Shown: one piece after another, positions 57,861 to 64,000 of the stretch
Layout of the letters: every line of letters begins with the position of its first letter
Position numbering within the stretch: position 1 is the stretch's first letter
Source of the DNA: Pseudomonas sp. MM213
Lineage (GTDB): Bacteria; Pseudomonadota; Gammaproteobacteria; Pseudomonadales; Pseudomonadaceae
Length of the DNA stretch: 64,000 nucleotides
Assembly (NCBI RefSeq): GCF_020423045.1
Contig: NZ_CP081943.1
Location: forward strand, 4,092,001 to 4,156,000
Direction of reading: 5' to 3'
Made by a program: the position numbers and the translations under genes
Notes under the pieces: generated by a model
What the model was told of the DNA's origin: nothing
Database searches by the model: none
Seen by the model: only the letters and a program-made list of their open reading frames with translations

Positions 57861-58474
57861 GCTGCTTGCTCCTGCGGGTTCCACGGATCGATCACAAGGC
57901 AGGCTTCACTCGCGTTTTTCAGCAACACCCGACGCGCAGGACCGGCCCATTCACGCAGAGCGACGGCGCCAAACGGCGTCTGCAATTGCATGTCCACCTG
58001 GCACTTGGCGCGGTCCAGAATCGTCAGCAGTTCCTGCGCCTTTAACCGTTCCAGAACCTGCGGCGTACGCAGGATCAAATCCAGATCGCTGCTCTCATGC
58101 AAAGCAACAACGCCACTGGCCAATTCAAACCCGGCACTGCCGCTGATGCCCCACACCCAACCGCAACCATCGAGCAACGGCCGCAATTGGTTGAGGGCCT
58201 GCACGGCGGGCAAATCCCGATCGATCGAGACATGACACAGCGCTTCCGGTGTGACCCGACGCTGAACCGCATCGACCGCCATCACCGTCGCATAGCGCTG
58301 CTCACGCAACCGTCCACGAACCCCGACCGCGATGAAACCCGGCGTACTCAACGCACGCCGAACCACCACCGGCTGACCCGCGCTGATCGACTCGATCACC
58401 CACGCAGGCGCCTGCGCAGGCAACTGCTCCGGGGTCATCCCCCACAGCAGGTCGTGAGCCAGAAACGTGCTCAC
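57857..58474 (-). CDS. mdcG: Phosphoribosyl-dephospho-CoA transferase (holo-ACP synthase) MdcG
   Basis: Attaches 2'-(5''-phosphoribosyl)-3'-dephospho-CoA to the serine of the acyl carrier subunit MdcC. The product is 205 aa. A nucleotidyltransferase-like acidic pair is seen in ALHESSDLDLILRTP (D-x-D). GTG 58474 overlaps the mdcE stop by four bases (GTGA); the reading frame to 58591 lies inside mdcE and is not used. Its substrate precursor is supplied by MdcB. Confidence 0.9.
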   Translation of the reverse strand: MSTFLAHDLLWGMTPEQLPAQAPAWVIESISAGQPVVVRRALSTPGFIAVGVRGRLREQRYATVMAVDAVQRRVTPEALCHVSIDRDLPAVQALNQLRPLLDGCGWVWGISGSAGFELASGVVALHESSDLDLILRTPQVLERLKAQELLTILDRAKCQVDMQLQTPFGAVALREWAGPARRVLLKNASEACLVIDPWNPQEQAA

Positions 58475-59274
58475 CACTGCGCTCTCAGCAGTTGGCGAAC
58501 CGTGCTCGACGCGGCGCGGTTGCTCGCGCCCAAACGGCTGCTCAAATCGCGACCGCTTGCGGCAACATCGCCAATCGCCAGATTCAGGCATTCCGTCACT
58601 CGCGCCAGATCCGCTGATGTTGGCTGCTCAATCTGGTCCACCGACAAGGTTTCCCACAGCAAACCGAGACTGGCGTAGCTGTCGATGTCATACGCCATCG
58701 GCGGCACGCTGGCGGCCAGTGCTTCCAACTCTTCGACACTGCGCAAGGTCACCCGCGCCGCTGACGCCTTGCCCATCGCATGCACCATCACGCCCGGATC
58801 ACGCAGGGCGATCAGCCGATTGGCCTGGTAGCCATGAGCCAAAAACGCTCCGGACATCGCCTTGCCCACCAGCAAACCAATCACAGCGTGGCCAGCCAAC
58901 CGGGCGCGGGCATAACTGTCCGCCGCGCCCGCCAAGGCCTGATGAATGCCCAGCGCTTCTTCGCGCCGACCGTAAGCCTGACTTGGCACATCGATGATCG
59001 CGATCACGGCGCGCTTATGCGATTTATCAGCGTCAGCCACGATGATTTCATCCACCGCCTTGGCCAAGCCCCACCCTTCCAGTAAACCCAATTCACCGTT
59101 GCGAGCGCGGACGAAACGGTTGTCGGGATCTGCCACCACTGCGATAAACCGGACCGGTTGTTCGCCCACCACACCATCAGCGGCTTTCAGTGATGCAGGC
59201 AAACCCTCCACCGGTTTCGCGCCTGCACTCAAGGCGTTGAACCAGTTCAAACCTCGCAGGGAATACGAACTCAT
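58471..59274 (-). CDS. mdcE: Malonate decarboxylase gamma subunit
   Basis: Forms with MdcD the malonyl-S-ACP decarboxylase, releasing CO2 and acetyl-S-ACP. The product is 267 aa, crotonase/carboxyltransferase fold. Glycine-rich segments HAVIGLLVGKAMSGAFLAHGYQANRLIAL and VMVHAMGKASAARVTL match the family oxyanion region. ATG 59274 overlaps the mdcD stop by four bases (ATGA), so translation is coupled. Confidence 0.92.
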   Translation of the reverse strand: MSSYSLRGLNWFNALSAGAKPVEGLPASLKAADGVVGEQPVRFIAVVADPDNRFVRARNGELGLLEGWGLAKAVDEIIVADADKSHKRAVIAIIDVPSQAYGRREEALGIHQALAGAADSYARARLAGHAVIGLLVGKAMSGAFLAHGYQANRLIALRDPGVMVHAMGKASAARVTLRSVEELEALAASVPPMAYDIDSYASLGLLWETLSVDQIEQPTSADLARVTECLNLAIGDVAASGRDLSSRLGASNRAASSTVRQLLRAQW

Positions 59275-60122
59275 GAGCGCTCTCCTTGATACAGATCCCG
59301 AACCGTCGCCGCATCGATTTGCGGTTCGGCGTCCAGGCGGGCCAGCCGTTGCAGGAACAGATCGGCCTGACGACTGCGTTGTTGTTCCGGCAAGCCTTGT
59401 TGCAGCAAGTCACTGACCTGCTGCCGGACCTGCGCCACATCGTCAGCGACAAAGCGATCCACCAGACCTGTGGCAAAGCGTTGCTCGCCCCCGGTCAGGC
59501 TCCAGATGAACGGACGGTCGCGGGAGTCGTATTCTTCAAGCCCGGCTTCCTGTTCGATCACCTGTGGGCCGTTCAGGCCAAGCCGTGCTTCCTGAGTCAC
59601 CAGCAAATAGCTGCACAACCCGGCGGCAATCGACATCCCGCCAAAGCAGCCGACGCTGCCCGCCACCACGCCGATCACCGGTTGGTACTGGCGCAGATCG
59701 ACAATCGCCGCATGAATGTCGGCAATCGCCGCCAACCCGAGGTTGGCTTCCTGCAAGCGCACGCCGCCGGTTTCCAGCAGCAACACGGCGCGGGTTGGAA
59801 TGCCGTTGCGGTTGTCTTCAGCTGCGAGTTCCAGCGCACCGGCAATCTTCGCCCCGCCGACTTCACCGAGGCTGCCGCCCTGGAAAGCGCCTTCGATGGC
59901 GGCGATCACCACCGGCAAACCGCCGAGGCTGCCCTTGGCAATCACCACGCCGTCATCGGCTTGCGGCACCACGCCCTGGCGCGACAGCCACGGCGACATG
60001 ACGCGTTGGAACGGGTCGAGCAATTCGCGGAAGGTGCCGGCATCGAGCAAGGCTTTCGCCCGGTGTCGGGCGCCGAGTTCGATGAAGCTGTGCTTGTGGA
60101 GGAGCGCTGCACTGTCAGTCAT
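59271..60122 (-). CDS. mdcD: Malonate decarboxylase beta subunit
   Basis: The carboxyltransferase-like partner of MdcE in decarboxylation of malonyl-S-ACP. The product is 283 aa. Segments FQGGSLGEVGGAKIAGALELA, LLLETGGVRLQEANLGLAAIADI and PVIGVVAGSVGCFGGMSIAAGLC are characteristic. ATG 60122 lies 8 bases inside the end of mdcC. A longer reading to 60269 is only the antisense-frame extension over mdcC. Confidence 0.92.
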   Translation of the reverse strand: MTDSAALLHKHSFIELGARHRAKALLDAGTFRELLDPFQRVMSPWLSRQGVVPQADDGVVIAKGSLGGLPVVIAAIEGAFQGGSLGEVGGAKIAGALELAAEDNRNGIPTRAVLLLETGGVRLQEANLGLAAIADIHAAIVDLRQYQPVIGVVAGSVGCFGGMSIAAGLCSYLLVTQEARLGLNGPQVIEQEAGLEEYDSRDRPFIWSLTGGEQRFATGLVDRFVADDVAQVRQQVSDLLQQGLPEQQRSRQADLFLQRLARLDAEPQIDAATVRDLYQGERS

Positions 60123-60414
60123 GGCCGATCTCCTCAAAGCCTTGTTCCAGACGCAAGCGCACCACACCGGGGGTCGCGCCGAAATCGTGGATATCGATGG
60201 CCATTGCCGGTGGTGTCTGGCCGTCGAACATCCGTGCGAACAGATGCTGCCAGCGTTGTTCGGCGCCATTGACCGAGGTCTGCACCTTGATGGTCAGCTT
60301 GCCGGCCTGACCCGGTTCGATCAGCACTTCCAGATCGCCCGAACCGACACAACCCACCAGCGTGCGACCGCGTGGCGGCTGCCCGGCGGGGAATTCAAAG
60401 GATAAGGTTTCCAT
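60115..60414 (-). CDS. mdcC: Malonate decarboxylase acyl carrier protein (delta subunit)
   Basis: A 99-aa acyl carrier subunit carrying the triphosphoribosyl-dephospho-CoA-derived prosthetic group. The modified serine is Ser25 in VGCVGSGDLEVLIEPG, the position known for this family. It holds malonate and then acetate during the catalytic cycle. ATG 60414 overlaps the mdcB stop by one base (TGATG). Confidence 0.93.
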   Translation of the reverse strand: METLSFEFPAGQPPRGRTLVGCVGSGDLEVLIEPGQAGKLTIKVQTSVNGAEQRWQHLFARMFDGQTPPAMAIDIHDFGATPGVVRLRLEQGFEEIGHD

Positions 60415-61289
60415 CAAAACGCTCCCTGGTTGATGCCGTCAGCCGACGCAATGCGGTCGATGAACAGGCAGGCTGCGAGCAAATCCGCAGCGCCGCCGGG
60501 CGAGGCATTCAACGCAATTAATTGTTCGTCCAGTTCATGCAAGCGACGGCGACCGGCAAGGCTGGCACTGCCACCCGCGTCGAGCACCGCCTGGGCACCG
60601 AGTTGCATGGTGTGCAGGCCTTGTTCGCCGGCGCGGTAGAGCACGCAGGTGTCACTCAGTTGAGTCATGATCGCCAGCAGCGCATCGAGCCGGGCGTTCT
60701 GTTCGCCGTGGCCGGCGGCGCGGCTGCGCTTGAGTTGCGGCAGTGCGCGTTGCAGCACCGAAGGGAAACCGAGTTGGGCTTCTTCACGGGCACCACGCGC
60801 GCCGTAGCGTTGGGCGACTTGCGCGCCGTGGCTCAGAGGACGCGGGGCGAAACGGTCGTCGAGTATCGCCAGTCGGGCGGCGCGCAACGTCACCGTGCTT
60901 GCGTGGGTATTCGAGCAGTCCAGCGCGGCGGCAGTGACCAGCAGGCCCAACGCCCAGATCGCGCCCCGATGTGTATTCACACCGTTAGTGGTGGCGAGCA
61001 TGGCTTGCTCGCCTTCCCGGCCAATCCGTCCAATCGCTTCGCGCAGCGGTACACCGACTTCGCCAAACGCGATGGCCGATTCCGCCATTTCCTTGAATGC
61101 CGGCCACAGCGACAACGCCGAAGCGTGCATCAGCCCGAGGTGCAAATCGGTGTGCGCGCCGTTGCCGCGACGATCCACCAGCGCCGGTTTCGGTGACAGG
61201 TCCGCTTCGTCGATCAGCGCGTCCACTGCCAGGTCCGCCAGCCGTTCGGCCAGCGACAGAGGTTTGGGTTGCAGGTTGAATGCGTGCAT
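60414..61289 (-). CDS. mdcB: Triphosphoribosyl-dephospho-CoA synthase MdcB
   Basis: Makes the prosthetic-group precursor 2'-(5''-triphosphoribosyl)-3'-dephospho-CoA from dephospho-CoA and ATP (CitG family). The product is 291 aa. Family segments: [29 protein letters not shown] and [18 protein letters not shown], and a C-terminal [18 protein letters not shown] 61289 overlaps the mdcA stop by one base (TAATG). Confidence 0.93.
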   Translation of the reverse strand: MHAFNLQPKPLSLAERLADLAVDALIDEADLSPKPALVDRRGNGAHTDLHLGLMHASALSLWPAFKEMAESAIAFGEVGVPLREAIGRIGREGEQAMLATTNGVNTHRGAIWALGLLVTAAALDCSNTHASTVTLRAARLAILDDRFAPRPLSHGAQVAQRYGARGAREEAQLGFPSVLQRALPQLKRSRAAGHGEQNARLDALLAIMTQLSDTCVLYRAGEQGLHTMQLGAQAVLDAGGSASLAGRRRLHELDEQLIALNASPGGAADLLAACLFIDRIASADGINQGAF

Positions 61290-62959
61290 TACCAGCTCCT
61301 GAACTTGGCGGGCGGGTTGTAGAGGCCACCGGACCACTCGACCAGATCGGCCACGCTTTTGGCGGCGAGCAATTCGCGGGTGGCGTCGGTGCGACGGATG
61401 CCGAGGTCTTCAGGCAAGGCGATCAAGCCTTCGCGGCGCATCCGGGCGGTGTCTTTCGGGTTGTGACGCAGGCCGATGGCAGTCACGCCAGCGACGGCGG
61501 CGATCATCGCCTGACGCTCTTCCAGCGAACGCGCCTTGTACAAATAGGCGATGCCTTCTTCGGTCAGCAGGTGGGTGACGTCGTCGCCGTAGATCATGAT
61601 CGGCGCCAGCGGCATGCCGCTTTTCTTCGCCACTTCAATCGCGTCGAGGGTTTCGACGAAGGTCGGTTTGCCGCCCTCCTGGAACGTCTCGACCATTTGC
61701 ACCACGAGTTTTTTGCCGCGTTCGAGCAAGGGTTCCGGCGCATCGCCGTGGCGCATGTCGAGCCAGGCCGGCGTGCCGTGACGCCGCCCACGCGGGTCAT
61801 GCCCCATGTTCGGTGCCCCGCCGAAACCGGCCAGGCGCCCGCGAGTCACGGTGGAAGAATGGCCGTCGCCATCGACTTGCAGGGTCGCGCCGATGAACAG
61901 GTCCACCGCGTATTGCCCCGCCAGTTGGCTGAACATCCGGTTGGAGCGCAGCGAGCCGTCGCGCCCGGTGAAGAACACGTCCGGCCGCGCAGCAATGTAG
62001 TTTTCCATGCCCAGTTCGGTGCCGAAGCAATGCACGCTTTCGACCCACCCGCTTTCAATCGCCGGGATCAAGGTCGGGTGCGGATTGAGCGTCCAGTTGC
62101 GGCAGATCTTGCCTTTGAGGCCGAGGGATTCGCCGTAGGTCGGCAGGATCAATTCGATGGCGGCAGTGTTGAAACCGATGCCGTGGTTCAGCGACTGCAC
62201 GTTATGTTTTTCGTAGATCCCGCGGATCGCCATCATCGCCATCAGCACGTGCACAGGCTTGATGTGCCGTGGGTCGCGGGTGAACAGCGGCTCGATATAG
62301 AACGGCTTGTCGGCCACCACCACGAAATCGACCCAGGACGCGGGGATGTCGACGCGAGGCAGGTCAGTGACGTCATCGACAAGCTGGTTCACCTGAACAA
62401 TGACGATGCCGTCGCTGAAGGCCGCTGGTTCGATCAATGCGGGCGTGTCTTCGGTACTGGGGCCGGTGTAGATGTTGCCGGCGCGGTCGGCCATGAAACC
62501 GGCCGAGAGCACGACGTTGGGAATCAGGTCGACCACCAATCGTGCGTAGAGCTCGATGTAGGTGTGGATCGCACCGATTTCCAGCAGGCCGTCTTCCAGC
62601 AATTGGCTGATGCGCAGGCTCTGGGTGCCGGCGAAAGAGAAATCGAGCTTGCGGGCGATGCCGCGTTCGAACAGGTCCAGATGCTCGGAGCGCCCGACGC
62701 TGGGCATGATCATGTGCAGGTCGTGGAGCCTGGCAGGATCGGCCTTGGCCAGGGAGCGCGAAAGGAAATCCGCCTGCTTCTGGTTGTTGCCCTCCAGTAC
62801 CACGCGGTCGCCGGGCAGGATTAACGCCTCCAGCGCTGCCACGATGTTGTCGGTGGGCAGCACCACACCGTCAGCCAGGCCCTTGACCAACGCCAGACGC
62901 CGCTGCTTTTCGCTGCGCCGCCGCGTCCATCGCGAGTCGGGGGATATTGTTGTTGTCAT
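61289..62959 (-). CDS. mdcA: Malonate decarboxylase alpha subunit (acetyl-S-ACP:malonate ACP transferase)
   Basis: Exchanges acetate for malonate on the acyl carrier subunit, starting each turnover. The product is 556 aa, CoA-transferase-like fold. Segments: [51 protein letters not shown] and [27 protein letters not shown], the latter characteristic of MdcA. First gene of the operon; GTGGAG is seven bases before ATG 62959, and a GTG at 62965 is less likely. MdcR is the expected activator. Confidence 0.95.
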   Translation of the reverse strand: MTTTISPDSRWTRRRSEKQRRLALVKGLADGVVLPTDNIVAALEALILPGDRVVLEGNNQKQADFLSRSLAKADPARLHDLHMIMPSVGRSEHLDLFERGIARKLDFSFAGTQSLRISQLLEDGLLEIGAIHTYIELYARLVVDLIPNVVLSAGFMADRAGNIYTGPSTEDTPALIEPAAFSDGIVIVQVNQLVDDVTDLPRVDIPASWVDFVVVADKPFYIEPLFTRDPRHIKPVHVLMAMMAIRGIYEKHNVQSLNHGIGFNTAAIELILPTYGESLGLKGKICRNWTLNPHPTLIPAIESGWVESVHCFGTELGMENYIAARPDVFFTGRDGSLRSNRMFSQLAGQYAVDLFIGATLQVDGDGHSSTVTRGRLAGFGGAPNMGHDPRGRRHGTPAWLDMRHGDAPEPLLERGKKLVVQMVETFQEGGKPTFVETLDAIEVAKKSGMPLAPIMIYGDDVTHLLTEEGIAYLYKARSLEERQAMIAAVAGVTAIGLRHNPKDTARMRREGLIALPEDLGIRRTDATRELLAAKSVADLVEWSGGLYNPPAKFRSW

Positions 62960-63075
62960 GACCACTCCACGGGTTCGCTGTCGTGGGAGTCACCTTAGGA
63001 GGGTTGGGTGGGGGGCATCAATCAAGCAGAGAGACGGATCGTTACGGTCAGGGTAATGGTTGGCAGGACAGACGC

Positions 63076-63153
63076 CTTCGCGGGCAAGCCTCGCTCCTAC
63101 AGGGGTTTTGTGTGCGCCCCGATCCATTGTAGGAGCGAGGCTTGCCCGCGAAG
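63076..63153. repeat. REP pair (GCGGGCAAGCCTCGCTCCTAC type)
   Basis: A standard inverted REP pair in the gap between mdcA and the convergent-side chpC gene; the mdc promoter must lie between 62960 and this element or overlap it. Confidence 0.85.
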
Positions 63154-63160
63154 GGGCCAG

Positions 63161-63616
63161 TCAGGTCAACCCGGCACTCACAAGCAACTCCTCCAGCGCC
63201 AGCAAGTCAGGCACCTTGGCCACCTGATCGCCCACCTGCACCGCCGCTTGTTCCAGCGCACACAACGGCACATCCACATAGCTGAGCTGGCTGTCGAGCT
63301 TGTAGGAGCGAGGAATCCCCTGCACCAGCAACGCGATGAATTTCAGCTCCGGTCGCCCGCCGAGGGCGTTGAGAATCACAATCCGCGCCCGCTCGCCAAT
63401 GACGATTTTATCGCCGCACGCCGACTCAAAACTGAGCAACGGAATCTGCCGCTCCCGCCAGCTCACCCGCCCCAGGTACCACGGCGGCGTATCGAGATCG
63501 AAAGCCCCCGGCTGATAGTCGATCAACTCCGCCACCGCGACGTTGGGCAAAATCAGATTGCGGTCAGCCAGGGGCAACAGCAGCCCGGTGAGGTTGCTGG
63601 TGCGATGCTCAAGCAT
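63161..63616 (-). CDS. chpC: CheW-like protein ChpC
   Basis: A 151-aa CheW-domain protein: LTGLLLPLADRNLILPNVAVAELIDYQP opens the domain, then PWYLGRVSWRERQIPLLSFESACGDK and FIALLVQGIPRSYKL. It would couple a chemoreceptor (PilJ) to the histidine kinase ChpA of the type IV pilus Chp system. The ATG overlaps the chpA stop by eight bases, so it is co-transcribed with chpA. The symbol is inferred from that link. Confidence 0.85.
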   Translation of the reverse strand: MLEHRTSNLTGLLLPLADRNLILPNVAVAELIDYQPGAFDLDTPPWYLGRVSWRERQIPLLSFESACGDKIVIGERARIVILNALGGRPELKFIALLVQGIPRSYKLDSQLSYVDVPLCALEQAAVQVGDQVAKVPDLLALEELLVSAGLT

Positions 63617-64000
63617 GGGTTTTGCTCCACAGGGCGATGCTTTCGAGCAGCACCGATTCCTGGTACGGCTTGCCGAGGTAGTCGTTGACGCCGATGGCCA
63701 TGGCGCGGTCGCGGTGTTTCTGGCCGGTGCGTGAGGTGATCATGATGATCGGCAGGTGTTGCAGTCGCTCGTCGGCGCGCACCTGGGTAGCGACTTCGAA
63801 ACCGTCCATGCGCGGCATTTCGATGTCCAGCAGGATCAGGTCCGGCATGTGGTCTTCGAGCAGCAGCATGGCATCGACGCCGTCCTTGGCCGTCAGCACG
63901 TTCATGCCGTGGCGTTCGAGTAAACGACTGGTGACCTTGCGCACGGTGACCGAGTCGTCGACCACCATGACCAGCAAGGGCTTGTGCGGCTCGGGTTCAG
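63609..64000 (-). CDS. chpA: C-terminal receiver domain of hybrid kinase ChpA, 5' part outside window
   Basis: About 130 C-terminal residues of a larger protein running off the right edge: no start codon is needed because the frame stays open to 64000 (upstream residues read EPEPHKPLL). A receiver domain is clear: VMVVDDSVTVRKVTSRLLERHG, the phospho-acceptor Asp in LILLDIEMPRMDGFEVA, then MITSRTG and Lys in YLGKPYQESVLL. The end of a kinase followed at once by a CheW-like gene fits ChpA of the twitching-motility system. Confidence 0.85.
   Translation of the reverse strand, partial: EPEPHKPLLVMVVDDSVTVRKVTSRLLERHGMNVLTAKDGVDAMLLLEDHMPDLILLDIEMPRMDGFEVATQVRADERLQHLPIIMITSRTGQKHRDRAMAIGVNDYLGKPYQESVLLESIALWSKTHA

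Overview
The window is a high-GC gammaproteobacterial chromosome segment, almost certainly from a Pseudomonas of the fluorescens group. The evidence is the betT-betIBA cluster, the tkt-epd-pgk-fba and sahR-like-metK order, the ahcY (SAH riboswitch)-metF pair, an mdc/mad malonate cluster, a chpA/chpC end, and more than 20 Pseudomonas-type REP pairs with GCGGGCAAGCCTCGCTCCTAC-like arms between genes. I saw no rRNA, tRNA, CRISPR array, prophage, insertion sequence or replication origin.

Layout. 1-5280: choline uptake and oxidation to glycine betaine (betT cut by the left edge; betI, betB, betA) with a perfect 20-bp BetI-type palindrome in the betT/betI gap. 5281-7481: an AT-richer three-gene operon with overlapping junctions, coding for a clavaminate-synthase-like Fe(II)/2-oxoglutarate oxygenase and an AzlC/AzlD-type amino-acid exporter; this is the best candidate for an undescribed system. 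7696-10474: a second TldD/PmbA-type protease pair whose second member has a 1-nt frameshift just after its start. 10587-22845: an MFS exporter, DbpA helicase, YhiN-family flavoprotein, YccS-type membrane protein, two solute-binding/acetyltransferase genes, a small winged-helix gene with a YgjP-like metallopeptidase, a REC-PAS-GGDEF-EAL protein with an altered EAL site, and a PL7 alginate lyase.

23028-29382 (minus strand): the central carbon genes tkt, epd, pgk and fba with two small lipoprotein genes between pgk and fba. 29643-31847: an ArsR-methyltransferase fusion regulator and metK, preceded by a perfect 14+14 bp inverted repeat. 32104-41889: LigB with a signal peptide, DUF1090 protein, a lipoprotein cytochrome c-prime, MltA, MAPEG, transporters (EamA, MFS, CPA1 antiporter, formate/nitrite family) and a hotdog thioesterase. 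42009-44656: ahcY behind an SAH riboswitch, then metF. With metK and its regulator these genes make up most of the S-adenosylmethionine cycle in this window.

44853-53694: a periplasmic binding protein, RhlE helicase, cytochrome b561-YceI operon, an exported flavin amine oxidase with a long Ala/Pro/Lys tail, BioA and RsmE. 53808-62959: TrhA-type membrane protein, the LysR regulator mdcR, and the full malonate decarboxylase operon mdcABCDEGH-madLM on the minus strand, with overlapping or nearly touching genes. 63161-64000: the CheW-like ChpC and the C-terminal receiver domain of ChpA, cut by the right edge.

Most intergenic gaps hold REP pairs. Two of these are perfect long hairpins and three carry a 15-16 nt extra block in one arm.
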